Below, piece by piece: positions 1 to 7,711 of a stretch of 27,939 nucleotides of DNA. The notes under the pieces were generated by a model, which was not told the origin of the DNA, did no database searches, and saw only the letters and a program-made list of their open reading frames with translations. The position numbers and the translations under genes were made by a program. Position 1 is the first letter of the stretch; every line of letters starts with the position of its first letter. Location: positions 1 through 27,939 of the forward strand of contig CAZWUW010000039.1 in assembly GCA_964636895.1 (NCBI GenBank). Direction: 5' to 3'. This stretch comes from CAZWUW01 sp964636895. Its GTDB lineage: Bacteria; Bacillota; Thermincolia; Thermincolales; CAZWUW01.

Positions 1-423
1 GACGTAGTTGACATAAATCCGGAAATTATTGTCAACCTCATTAGCGAAGGATACATACCGGTGGTGGCGCCGGTTGGGGCAGACGAAAACGGAGCCGGAT
101 ACAATATAAATGCCGATACTGTTGCCGGTCGCATCGCGGCCGCCTTAAAAGCAGAAAAGTTTTTTTTGCTAACAGATGTGGAGGGTGTTTTTGCCGATTA
201 TGAGGATAAAGCTTCCCTCATTTCGGTGTTGCAGATTGCACAGGCGGATGAGATGATCCGACAGGGTAAGATTGACGGCGGCATGATTCCCAAGGTGGAA
301 TGCTGTGTCCAGGCCCTGCAGGGCGGTGTAGAGACCACCCATATCATTGACGGCCGCCTAAAGCATTCGATATTACTGGAAATCTTTACGGATAAAGGGA
401 TTGGCACGATGGTGGAGAAATAG
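1..423 (+). CDS. argB: Acetylglutamate kinase, 5' truncated by window edge
   Basis: This is the C-terminal 140 residues of ArgB, which phosphorylates N-acetyl-L-glutamate with ATP in the second step of arginine synthesis in the cytoplasm. The reading frame is open from base 1, so the gene begins outside the window; ArgB is usually about 290-300 residues, so roughly half is missing. Visible family features are the PVVAPVGADENG stretch, the YNINADTVAGRIAAALKAEK segment, FLLTDVEGV, and the closing GGMIPKVECCVQALQGGV and HIIDGR motifs around the substrate and nucleotide sites. The GTG codons at 61 and 64 are internal, not starts. argD follows 14 bases after the stop, so the two are cotranscribed. 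Identification is firm; whether the missing N-terminal half carries an arginine-feedback helix cannot be seen. Confidence 0.96.
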   Translation, partial: DVVDINPEIIVNLISEGYIPVVAPVGADENGAGYNINADTVAGRIAAALKAEKFFLLTDVEGVFADYEDKASLISVLQIAQADEMIRQGKIDGGMIPKVECCVQALQGGVETTHIIDGRLKHSILLEIFTDKGIGTMVEK

Positions 424-437
424 CGGGGAGGATATTG

Positions 438-1628
438 ATGAACACACAGGAAATTATTGAGACCGGACAGAAATATGTGATGAACACCTATGGCAGACTG
501 CCTATGGCACTGGTCAAAGGTGAAGGGGTTTATGTCTGGGATGCTGATGGCAACAGGTACCTGGATTTTGTCAGCGGCCTGGCCGTTAACTCTCTGGGGC
601 ACTGTCATCCGGCGGTGGTAGCGGCTATCCGCGAACAAGCCGGGCAATTAATGCATGTATCTAACCTCTATTGGCATGAAAACCAGGTAGAGCTGGCCAG
701 ACTGCTGGTGGAAAACTCCGGTCTGGATAAGGTGTTTTTCTGCAACAGCGGCGCCGAAGCGAACGAAGGCGCTATCAAGCTGGCCAGGAAGTATGCCAAG
801 CAGCATATGGGTGCGGATAAATACGAAATCATTACTATGGAAAAATCTTTTCACGGTCGGACGCTGGCGGCGATTACCGCTACGGCCCAGCCCAAGTATC
901 AGGAAGGTTTGGCGCCCCTGCCGGCCGGTTTTAAGTACGTGCCTTTCAATGACCTGGCGGCTCTGGGAAAAGCTATTTCGCCCAATACCTGTGCCGTTAT
1001 GTTTGAACCCGTACAGGGTGAGGGCGGGGTCAATGTGGTGGAAAAGGAATTTATGCAGGGCGTGCAAAAGCTTTGTCAGGAGCGGAACCTGCTGTTGATT
1101 TTTGATGAGGTCCAGTGCGGCATGGGCCGTACCGGCAAGCTTTTTGCTTATCAGCATTATGGCGTGCAGCCGGATATCATGACTTTGGCTAAGGCTATTG
1201 CCGGAGGCTTTCCCATGGGGGCACTATTGGCCGGGGAAAAGGTTGCTGCCGCTTTTAAACCCGGGGATCACGCCTCTACCTTTGGCGGTACGCCGCTGGC
1301 CTGTGCGGCGGGGTTGGCAGCGGTCAGGCTGTTGGCTGATAAGGGCTTTTTAAAGGGTGTTACTGAAGTTGGTAATTATTTTAAGGAAAGACTATTGGCA
1401 TTAAAAGAAAAATACAATTTTATCACTGAAGTACGGGGGAAAGGGCTAATCCTTGGTATGGCTGTCACTGTTGACGGGAAATCCATTGTAGCAGGCTGTC
1501 AGGCCCGGGGGCTGCTGATCAACTGTGTCGGGTCAAATGTGCTGCGGTTCATGCCGCCGCTAACCATTGCCGGCGCGGATGTTGATGCTGCGGTGCAGGT
1601 CCTGGATGAAATGCTGGCCCGGGTTTAA
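438..1628 (+). CDS. argD: Acetylornithine aminotransferase (class III, PLP)
   Basis: ArgD transfers the amino group of glutamate to N-acetylglutamate semialdehyde, giving N-acetylornithine; many ArgD proteins also act in lysine synthesis. The 396-residue length is normal. Visible class III aminotransferase features are SGLAVNSLGHCHP near 46-58, the phosphate-binding NSGAEANE (103-110), FHGRT (138-142), the FDEVQ aspartate motif (222-226) and the probable PLP Schiff-base lysine K252 in LAKAIAGGFP. The start is the ATG at 438, seven bases after a GGGGAGG ribosome binding site; an in-frame TTG just before it is less well placed. It sits between argB and argF in a tight arginine operon. Assignment to acetylornithine rather than another omega-amino acid rests mainly on this context. 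Confidence 0.96.
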   Translation: MNTQEIIETGQKYVMNTYGRLPMALVKGEGVYVWDADGNRYLDFVSGLAVNSLGHCHPAVVAAIREQAGQLMHVSNLYWHENQVELARLLVENSGLDKVFFCNSGAEANEGAIKLARKYAKQHMGADKYEIITMEKSFHGRTLAAITATAQPKYQEGLAPLPAGFKYVPFNDLAALGKAISPNTCAVMFEPVQGEGGVNVVEKEFMQGVQKLCQERNLLLIFDEVQCGMGRTGKLFAYQHYGVQPDIMTLAKAIAGGFPMGALLAGEKVAAAFKPGDHASTFGGTPLACAAGLAAVRLLADKGFLKGVTEVGNYFKERLLALKEKYNFITEVRGKGLILGMAVTVDGKSIVAGCQARGLLINCVGSNVLRFMPPLTIAGADVDAAVQVLDEMLARV

Positions 1629-1662
1629 CCATTGTAAAAATTAGTTTTTGGAGGTAAAATTA

Positions 1663-2604
1663 ATGAGTGCCGAGATAAATTTAAAAGGCCGGGACCTGTT
1701 ATCGGTTTATTCACTGTCGCCGGCCGAAGTGTTGGAGATACTCCGGGTGGCGCAAGAGCTAAAGGCTAAGCAAAAGCAGGGCATCCCGCACCCGTTGCTG
1801 GCGGGTAAAACCCTGGCCATGATTTTTACCAAAGCATCTACCCGCACCAGGGTATCTTTTGAGGCTGCCATGTACCAGCTGGGCGGCTATCCCATGTTTT
1901 TGAGCGGGCATGACCTGCAGCTTGGACGTGGGGAAACCATTGCCGATACGGCCCGGGTAATGTCCCGCTATGTAGACGGAATTATGATCCGTACATTTTC
2001 TCACGCTGAAGTGCTGGAACTGGCGGAACATGCCACTATCCCGGTCATAAATGGTTTGACTGACCTGCTTCATCCATGTCAGGCGTTGGCCGACCTGTTG
2101 ACAGTTAAAGAGCATAAAGGAAAACTGGTAGGGCTGAAAATGGCTTACGTTGGGGATGGTAATAATGTAGCCCATTCACTACTGAATGCCTGTGCCAAAG
2201 TTGGCATGGACATTGCCGTAGCCACACCGCCTGGTTATGAACCGGAAGCCGTCGTCGTAGAGCTGGCCAAAGAGGACGCGGCAATAAACGGTTCCAAAGT
2301 AGAAATCACCAATGACCCGGCAGCAGCGGCAAAGGATGCCGATATAATTTATACCGATGTTTGGGCCAGTATGGGACAGGAAGCGGAACACGCCGCCCGG
2401 CTGAAAGTCTTTGCCCCCTATCAGGTGAATGATAAGCTGGCCGCCCTGGCCAAACCCGACTACCTGTTTATGCACTGCCTGCCGGCCCATAGAGACGAAG
2501 AGGTAACGGCAGAAGTGATTGATGGCTCGAATTCGGTTGTTTTTGACCAGGCGGAAAACCGGTTGCATGCCCAAAAGGCGGTGCTGGCATTGTTGATGGG
2601 GTAA
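1663..2604 (+). CDS. argF: Ornithine carbamoyltransferase
   Basis: ArgF joins ornithine and carbamoyl phosphate to make citrulline. The 313-residue protein has the complete set of OTCase motifs: STRTR (59-63) for carbamoyl phosphate, HPCQALAD (137-144), the DVWASMGQE loop (232-240) with the SMG ornithine-binding signature, and HCLPAHR (271-277) with the reactive cysteine. The SMG loop argues for ornithine rather than N-acetylornithine or aspartate as acceptor. The start is the ATG at 1663, seven bases after GGAGGT; an upstream in-frame TTG overlaps that site and is rejected. It lies between argD and argG with spacers of 34 and 33 bases, so it belongs to the same arginine transcript. Confidence 0.97.
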   Translation: MSAEINLKGRDLLSVYSLSPAEVLEILRVAQELKAKQKQGIPHPLLAGKTLAMIFTKASTRTRVSFEAAMYQLGGYPMFLSGHDLQLGRGETIADTARVMSRYVDGIMIRTFSHAEVLELAEHATIPVINGLTDLLHPCQALADLLTVKEHKGKLVGLKMAYVGDGNNVAHSLLNACAKVGMDIAVATPPGYEPEAVVVELAKEDAAINGSKVEITNDPAAAAKDADIIYTDVWASMGQEAEHAARLKVFAPYQVNDKLAALAKPDYLFMHCLPAHRDEEVTAEVIDGSNSVVFDQAENRLHAQKAVLALLMG

Positions 2605-2637
2605 TGCCGGCGATAAAAAAGAAAGGAGCATTGCCAA

Positions 2638-3849
2638 ATGTCCAAAAAGGTTGTTCTTGCATATTCCGGAGGCTTGGATACCTCCATCATTATTCCCTGG
2701 CTGAAGGAGAATTACGGTTATGAAGTAATTGCCATGGCTGCCGATGTTGGCCAGGGCGAAGAACTGGCGCCTCTAAATGAAAAGGCTATCAATTCCGGGG
2801 CCAGCAAGATTTATATAGAAGATGTCAGGAAAGAATTTGTAGAGGATTTTATCTGGCCGACCTTGAAAGCACATGCCATATATGAAGGAAAATATCTGCT
2901 GGGTACGTCTTTTGCCCGGCCGCTGATCGCCAAGCGGATGGTAGAGATTGCGCGGCAGGAGGGTGCTGAAGCGGTTGCCCACGGCGCTACCGGCAAAGGC
3001 AATGACCAGGTGCGTTTTGAGTTGGCGGTAAAGGCGCTGGCACCTGACCTGAAGATTATTGCGCCCTGGCGGGAGTGGGATATCAAATCCCGCACTGATG
3101 CCATCGCATATGCCGAGGCCCGGGGGATACCCGTGCCGGTTAAAAAGGGCCATGCCTACAGCATGGATCGTAACCTCTGGCACCTCAGCCATGAGGGCGA
3201 AGACCTGGAAGACCCGTGGAATGAACCCAAGGATAATTTGTATTTGCTGCTGACGCCGCCGGAAAAAGCACCGGATAAGCCTACATATGTAGAGTTAGAG
3301 TTTGAACAGGGTATTCCGGTAAAGCTGGACGGCGAGGCTTTGCAAGGGATCGACCTTATTGCCAGGCTCAATGCAATTGCCGGGGCTAACGGCATAGGTA
3401 TAACCGATATGGTGGAAAATCGCCTGGTAGGCATGAAATCGCGGGGCGTGTATGAGACACCGGGGGGCACCGTGCTTTATGCCGCCCACCGGGAACTGGA
3501 ACTGCTTTGCATTGACCGGGATACCTTGCATTACAAGGATATAGTGGCCCAGCGTTATGCCGAACTGGTCTACTATGGGGTTTGGTATGCCCCGCTGCGG
3601 GAGGCCTTGGACGCCTTTGTCAATGTGACCCAAAAAACTGTTAGCGGCACTGTGCGGTTAAAGTTATACAAAGGCAATTGCACCCCTGCCGGGGCCAAAT
3701 CCCCTTACTCGCTGTACAATGCCGATTTTTCCACCTTTGAGCAGGATGACGTTTATAATCAAAAGGATGCCGAAGGGTTTATCAACCTGTTTGGCCTGCC
3801 GCTGAAGGTGCGGGCAATTATGGAACAAAAATCAGGTTTGCGGAAGTAA
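2638..3849 (+). CDS. argG: Argininosuccinate synthase
   Basis: ArgG condenses citrulline and aspartate with ATP cleavage to AMP and pyrophosphate, forming argininosuccinate. The 403-residue length is that of the usual bacterial type. The N-terminal AYSGGLDTS (8-16) is the ATP-pyrophosphatase P-loop of the family. Further family stretches are the AHGATGKGNDQVRFE segment and the SMDRNLWHLSHEGEDLEDP region that contributes to substrate binding. AAGGAG lies nine bases before the ATG. The gene follows argF and is followed after 21 bases by a small membrane protein and then argH, the enzyme that uses its product. Nothing is unusual in the sequence. Confidence 0.97.
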   Translation: MSKKVVLAYSGGLDTSIIIPWLKENYGYEVIAMAADVGQGEELAPLNEKAINSGASKIYIEDVRKEFVEDFIWPTLKAHAIYEGKYLLGTSFARPLIAKRMVEIARQEGAEAVAHGATGKGNDQVRFELAVKALAPDLKIIAPWREWDIKSRTDAIAYAEARGIPVPVKKGHAYSMDRNLWHLSHEGEDLEDPWNEPKDNLYLLLTPPEKAPDKPTYVELEFEQGIPVKLDGEALQGIDLIARLNAIAGANGIGITDMVENRLVGMKSRGVYETPGGTVLYAAHRELELLCIDRDTLHYKDIVAQRYAELVYYGVWYAPLREALDAFVNVTQKTVSGTVRLKLYKGNCTPAGAKSPYSLYNADFSTFEQDDVYNQKDAEGFINLFGLPLKVRAIMEQKSGLRK

Positions 3850-3870
3850 TAACCATCGGGGGGGTTAGGC

Positions 3871-4155
3871 ATGAATAATATTGCCTTTATAGTGCTGGTG
3901 GCGCTTAGTCTGGTTGGTTTTGGACTGGGCCTGTTTTACTATTTTAAGCCTGAACAGGTTGTCAAGCGGCGCATTAAGCCCGAGCACCGCGAACTGGCTG
4001 CTAAGGACGCGGAGTTCCGGCATTGGATGGAACGGGAAATGACTACCCAGACGGCCAGAACCCGCAAGATCGGGTTGATAATGATTATTTTGGAAGTTGT
4101 TTATGTAGCGGTAGTTATTTTTCTCTGGCAGGGTGACTACATTAAATTTAAATAG
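3871..4155 (+). CDS. Small two-helix membrane protein between argG and argH
   Basis: I do not recognise this 94-residue protein. It has an N-terminal hydrophobic helix (about residues 4-24, ending in FYYF), a charged middle (about 26-66, rich in Lys, Arg, Glu; for example RRIKPEHRELAAKD), and a second hydrophobic helix (about 69-90, IGLIMIILEVVYVAVVIFLW). This predicts a membrane hairpin with the charged part on one side. The ATG has a G-rich ribosome binding site, the gene starts 21 bases after argG and ends 11 bases before argH, so it is translated from the arginine operon transcript. No catalytic motif is visible. It could be a membrane anchor or a small transporter accessory, but its function is unknown and its link to arginine rests only on position. 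Confidence 0.8.
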   Translation: MNNIAFIVLVALSLVGFGLGLFYYFKPEQVVKRRIKPEHRELAAKDAEFRHWMEREMTTQTARTRKIGLIMIILEVVYVAVVIFLWQGDYIKFK

Positions 4156-4166
4156 GCGGTGAAAAC

Positions 4167-5546
4167 ATGAAACTTTGGGGCGGACGATTCGCCAAAGGCA
4201 CCGACAGGCTGGTGGAGGATTTTCATTCGTCCATATCCTTCGACCAGCGGCTGTATAAACACGATATTCAGGGCAGCATTGCTCATGCCCGCATGCTGGG
4301 GCGGCAGGGGATAATTTCCGGGGATGAGGCAAAGCAGATTGTCGATGCGCTGACAGAGGTGCTGGCTGATATTGTGACCGGTAAGGTGGAGTTTGAAGTT
4401 GCCGCCGAGGACATCCATATGAATATCGAAAAAATTCTTACCGTCCGTATCGGTGACGTGGGGAGGAAGCTGCATACCGCCCGAAGCAGAAATGACCAGG
4501 TTGCCCTAGATGTGCGGATGTATCTGAAAGAGGAAATAAAAGAGACCATTAGCCTGTTGCTTAAAACCCAGCAGGTCTTACTTGATAAAGCGGAAGCCCA
4601 CCTGGATATCATCATGCCGGGCTATACGCATTTGCAGCGGGCCCAGCCTATTACTCTGGCACATCACTTAATGGCCTATTTTCAGATGTTTATGCGGGAT
4701 ATTGAGCGGCTGCAGGACTGTTATAAACGCACCGATGTACTGCCGCTGGGCTCAGGCGCCATGGCCGGCACCACTTTTCCTTTGGACCGGCAGTTTGTGG
4801 CCGACCAATTGGGATTTACGTCTATCACTGAAAACAGCCTGGATGGGGTGAGTGACCGGGACTTTGCCGTGGAATTCTGTGCCGCGGCATCTCTTATCAT
4901 GATGCACCTAAGCCGTTTTTGCGAGGAACTGGTACTTTGGTCATCGGCGGAGTTTAACTTTATAGAAATGGACGATGCCTACAGCACCGGCAGCAGCATT
5001 ATGCCGCAAAAGAAAAACCCGGACGTGGCTGAACTTATTCGGGGCAAAACCGGGCGGGTTTATGGCGACCTGATGACGTTGCTGACGGTGATGAAGTCCC
5101 TGCCGCTGGCCTACAACAAGGACATGCAGGAAGACAAGGAGGCGCTCTTTGACGCCATCGACACTGTCAAAGGCTGTTTGACGGTATTTGCGCCCATGAT
5201 AGAAACCATGCGGGTGAATGACGGAGTTATGGCTCAGGCGGCGCGGGGCGGTTTTACCAATGCTACCGATGTGGCGGATTACCTGGCCAAAAAAGGCGTA
5301 CCATTCCGTCAGGCCCATGAAATTGTAGGCAAGCTGGTATTGTCCTGTATAAAAGAAGGCCGCAATTTGGACGACCTTTCCCTGGAGGAATACCAGGCCC
5401 TGTCACCGGTATTCGGTGCTGACATCCATGAGGCGATTAGCGTCGAGCACTGCGTGCGTGCCCGCAACATCCCCGGCGGCCCGGCCCCGGAACAGGTGCA
5501 GGCGGCCATTGCCAGTGGGCGGGAGCGGTTGAAGGCGATAGTTTAG
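4167..5546 (+). CDS. argH: Argininosuccinate lyase
   Basis: ArgH splits argininosuccinate into arginine and fumarate, the last step of the pathway. The 459-residue protein belongs to the fumarase/aspartase superfamily. Visible motifs are HTARSRND (103-110), PGYTHLQRAQP (151-161) and the superfamily signature TGSSIMPQKKNPD (274-286), whose first serines lie in the flexible catalytic loop. The start context is GGCGGTG followed by ATG, 11 bases after the preceding gene. A strong intrinsic terminator begins five bases after the stop, so argH is the last gene of the arginine operon. Length and motifs are normal, so it should be functional. Confidence 0.97.
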   Translation: MKLWGGRFAKGTDRLVEDFHSSISFDQRLYKHDIQGSIAHARMLGRQGIISGDEAKQIVDALTEVLADIVTGKVEFEVAAEDIHMNIEKILTVRIGDVGRKLHTARSRNDQVALDVRMYLKEEIKETISLLLKTQQVLLDKAEAHLDIIMPGYTHLQRAQPITLAHHLMAYFQMFMRDIERLQDCYKRTDVLPLGSGAMAGTTFPLDRQFVADQLGFTSITENSLDGVSDRDFAVEFCAAASLIMMHLSRFCEELVLWSSAEFNFIEMDDAYSTGSSIMPQKKNPDVAELIRGKTGRVYGDLMTLLTVMKSLPLAYNKDMQEDKEALFDAIDTVKGCLTVFAPMIETMRVNDGVMAQAARGGFTNATDVADYLAKKGVPFRQAHEIVGKLVLSCIKEGRNLDDLSLEEYQALSPVFGADIHEAISVEHCVRARNIPGGPAPEQVQAAIASGRERLKAIV

Positions 5547-5550
5547 AAAG

Positions 5551-5583
5551 AAAGACAACGGCTGTAAAGGCCGTTGTTTTTTT
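5551..5583 (+). terminator. Intrinsic terminator of the arginine operon
   Basis: A perfect 8-bp stem, ACAACGGC (5555-5562) with GCCGTTGT (5570-5577), encloses a seven-base loop and runs into seven consecutive T residues (5577-5583). A flanking run of A on the left can lengthen the stem. It lies directly after argH, so it ends the arg transcript. The A-rich left flank would also give a weaker terminator on the minus strand. Confidence 0.92.
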
Positions 5584-5584
5584 G

Positions 5585-5684
5585 GCAGATAGGAAAGTAT
5601 AAAATATTATCCTATCTGCACAAGAAAAGCTAAGGCTTCCGCCTTCGCAACAAGTGCTTGGCGTAAGCCAAGCTTTTCTAGTGC
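5585..5684. repeat. Two adjacent inverted repeats downstream of argH
   Basis: The first is a perfect 10-bp inverted repeat, GCAGATAGGA (5585-5594) with TCCTATCTGC (5610-5619), around an AT-rich loop. The second starts in the same bases: GCAC (5618-5621) pairs with GTGC (5681-5684), then AGAAAAGCT (5623-5631) with AGCTTTTCT (5671-5679), GGCTT (5634-5638) with AAGCC (5665-5669), and CGCC (5640-5643) with GGCG (5660-5663), leaving a 16-base loop. The second could fold into a long imperfect hairpin. No ORF and no transposase accompany them. They may be a small repeat element, a further transcription barrier, or part of the damaged locus that follows. Confidence 0.7.
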
Positions 5685-5726
5685 GGGAAAAAAGAAGGCA
5701 AAATTGATTTCTTAGGAAGGATTTAG

Positions 5727-5995
5727 GGAATAATTAATGAAGGCAGTTTATGGATTGCTATGTTGGATGATCGGAATTTAACTGCCCATACATATGATGA
5801 AGAGGTGATTATGCCTATAATTCCGACATAGATATTGCTGTTTATACCGAAGGAAGCCTTCCTGCCGGTTTTAGATCCGAATTGCACGAAGCTGCCGGAA
5901 TTTACAAAACCAACGTGGTTATTATGGAAAACCTGTCCAATGACCGGCTGCGCAGAAACATCGAAATGGAAGGAGTAAAGATATACAGCAAATAG
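5727..5995 (+). pseudogene. Fused remnant of a HepT/MntA (HEPN-MNT) toxin-antitoxin pair
   Basis: Two frames carry recognisable fragments. From 5739 one frame encodes EGSLWIAMLDDRNLTAHTYDEE, given here as the overlapping pieces EGSLWIAMLDDRNL and RNLTAHTYDEE; the RN(L)TxHTYDE motif is the active-site region of HEPN/HI0074-type HepT proteins. It has a stop just upstream (TAG at 5724) and one at about 5832 downstream. From 5822, in another frame, SDIDIAVY, then FRSELHEAAGIYKTNVVIME, then LRRNIEMEGVKIYSK and a stop (5993-5995) match the catalytic core and C-terminal part of an MNT nucleotidyltransferase (MntA antitoxin); the GSR part that should precede SDIDIA is missing. A deletion near 5810-5821 seems to have joined the middle of hepT to the middle of mntA. 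Neither product can be made intact. Family naming is from motif memory. Confidence 0.78.
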
Positions 5996-6130
5996 AAGAT
6001 CATTTACATTTCCTCCCAAACGTGCTAAAACAGAGACGCAGCAGAGCTGATATCTCTGCCGCGCCGGAGTGCTGCGGGTTTTAAAAGTGGCCCACAGCTC
6101 GTGCATTTTTTGCTACACCCCACCAGCATG
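5996..6130. other. Noncoding spacer with two weak hairpins
   Basis: No supported gene lies here. GCTGCGGG (6071-6078) and CCCACAGC (6091-6098) form an 8-bp stem with one mismatch, followed after a few bases by six or more T residues near 6106-6111; this could be a poor terminator for the plus strand. A second stem, GCAGAG with CTCTGC, lies near 6042-6060 and could help end the minus-strand gene whose stop is at 6131. Neither is convincing on its own. Confidence 0.4.
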
Positions 6131-7642
6131 CTATTTGCTCCACAATTGGATTGCTTTGGCAGGATAATCGGACCAGCTGACATTAAAGTCCAGTGCTTCA
6201 GCAATGAAGCGCAGTGGAACCATAGCTCGGTTATTTATTATTGTTGCAGGAACATCTAACTTTACCTTGCGGTTATTTACCTGAGCGTAATCATCCCCGA
6301 TGATAAGGATGATTTGTTTTGCTTCCCTGGTCAAGGTAACTGTCTTGGTGCTTTCGTCCCAGTACACAGTTGAACCTGTTGCTTCGCCAATACTTCTAAA
6401 GGGCACCAGTGTCCGGTTATTGACGATAACCGGAGGTGTGTCCATGTAAAGCGGCCTGCCTTTAATATTTATTTCAATTGCGTCTGCTTGGTTTGGGGAC
6501 GTTTTTTTGGTGCTCAGCTTTACAAGCAGATAATTTGATGCCAGTCCGTTGCGGGTATGTCCGGCAATAATATAGCCGCCGTCATCTGTTTGATTAAGGT
6601 AGCTGGCATAAGAGCTTGCCGCAGGAATGCCGCCAATGCCCTTCTCCCATTGCTGATTTCCTTTGGCATTGAATTTGGCCAGCAAAATATTGTCTGCCAG
6701 CCCGCCCGTATTTCTTGTGCCGGCAACAAGATAGCCCCCGTCTTTAGTTTGCATTATCTTTATACCTGTTTCGTCAGTTTTTTTGCCATAGGTCTTGAAC
6801 CATTGCGGGTTTCCCTCAGAATCGGTTTTTATCAAGTAAACGTCCTTGTCCTTTGCCTCTCTCGTTTTGGAGCCGGTGATAATAAAGCCCCCGTCATTTG
6901 ATTCGATGATATCGTTTCCAGTTCCGGAATATTTCCCGGCCAAGGTTTTTTGCCATTTCATTTCGCCTGATAAGTTTAATTTGGCCAGGTATATGTCACT
7001 TTGCGCGCCAGCTATGTTTTTATTTCCTAATATGATTAAACCACCGTCGGTTGTTATCCTTGCTGATTGAGGCAAAACAGGGCTGCTATCTTCATAAAAT
7101 TTTGCCCATTCTTTTTCACCTAAAGAATTTGTTTTGATAATGTAAATACAGCTAGTCTTACCAGGTATAGCGGAACCGACGATTACAAAACCGCCGTCTT
7201 CTGACTGCAGCAGAGTATTATTATCAAGCAAGTAATTAAATGGCTTTGCCCATTCTTTATTCCCGTTGCTGTCAGCTTTAACCAGATATACATTACTTGC
7301 AACGGAATCGGTGTATTTATATAAAAAGGCATAACCCTCGTCTGCGGTTTGTAATAGGGAACTAACTTGGTAAAAGGGGCTTTGGGCTGAAAAAAAGGGT
7401 TTTTCCCATTGGGTTTTGCCGGTAGGGTCCGTTTTTAACAGTCCTGTAGCAAAATCCTTTATAGATCCGGCGGCAATAAATCCGCCATCGCGGGTTTGCC
7501 TGACCATCCCCTGGCTGAAGTCGGGCCCGAAACCGCTCTTCCATTCAATAATCGGAGTCTGGCTGGCGGAAGCTGATGCATTAGCCGGCAAAGCTGTAAA
7601 CAAAAACGCCGATAGCAAAAAAACTTTGAATATCTTGGTCAT
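6131..7642 (-). CDS. Secreted seven-repeat propeller protein with copper amine oxidase N-like domain
   Basis: The 503-residue protein starts with a signal peptide (1 to about 26: KIF, a hydrophobic core, then ALPANASASA). Residues about 45-380 contain seven repeats of roughly 50 residues, each with a DGG(F/Y)xxxG strand (DGG or DEG near 52, 101, 149, 199, 250, 301 and 354) followed by a (L/I)xKxxxxGxxxW(E/A/Q)K strand. This looks like a seven-bladed beta-propeller. Residues about 388-500 hold two halves of the copper amine oxidase N-terminal-like domain (VNNRTLVPFRSIGEATG and INNRAMVPLRFIAEAL), common in cell-surface proteins of Firmicutes. No enzyme motif or sortase signal is visible. The ATG at 7642 lies 7-8 bases after GAGGAGG; an in-frame TTG one codon earlier is worse placed. 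It follows an ECF sigma factor by 69 bases on the same strand. The role is unknown; a surface-exposed binding protein is likely. Confidence 0.88.
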   Translation of the reverse strand: MTKIFKVFLLSAFLFTALPANASASASQTPIIEWKSGFGPDFSQGMVRQTRDGGFIAAGSIKDFATGLLKTDPTGKTQWEKPFFSAQSPFYQVSSLLQTADEGYAFLYKYTDSVASNVYLVKADSNGNKEWAKPFNYLLDNNTLLQSEDGGFVIVGSAIPGKTSCIYIIKTNSLGEKEWAKFYEDSSPVLPQSARITTDGGLIILGNKNIAGAQSDIYLAKLNLSGEMKWQKTLAGKYSGTGNDIIESNDGGFIITGSKTREAKDKDVYLIKTDSEGNPQWFKTYGKKTDETGIKIMQTKDGGYLVAGTRNTGGLADNILLAKFNAKGNQQWEKGIGGIPAASSYASYLNQTDDGGYIIAGHTRNGLASNYLLVKLSTKKTSPNQADAIEINIKGRPLYMDTPPVIVNNRTLVPFRSIGEATGSTVYWDESTKTVTLTREAKQIILIIGDDYAQVNNRKVKLDVPATIINNRAMVPLRFIAEALDFNVSWSDYPAKAIQLWSK

Positions 7643-7711
7643 CAAAAACTCCTCCTCTGCTGCACTGGAGTGCTTTTATTATTGCCTTTTTGCCGGGCGC
7701 TGTTTTTGCTT

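Noticed and set aside
648..1157. A 169-residue minus-strand open frame inside argD
   Set aside because: It is complementary to a complete argD and has no signs of a real gene.
5723..6106. A 127-residue minus-strand open frame downstream of argH
   Set aside because: It is the complement of the HepT/MntA remnant, whose plus-strand fragments have clear family motifs; no ribosome binding site supports the minus frame.
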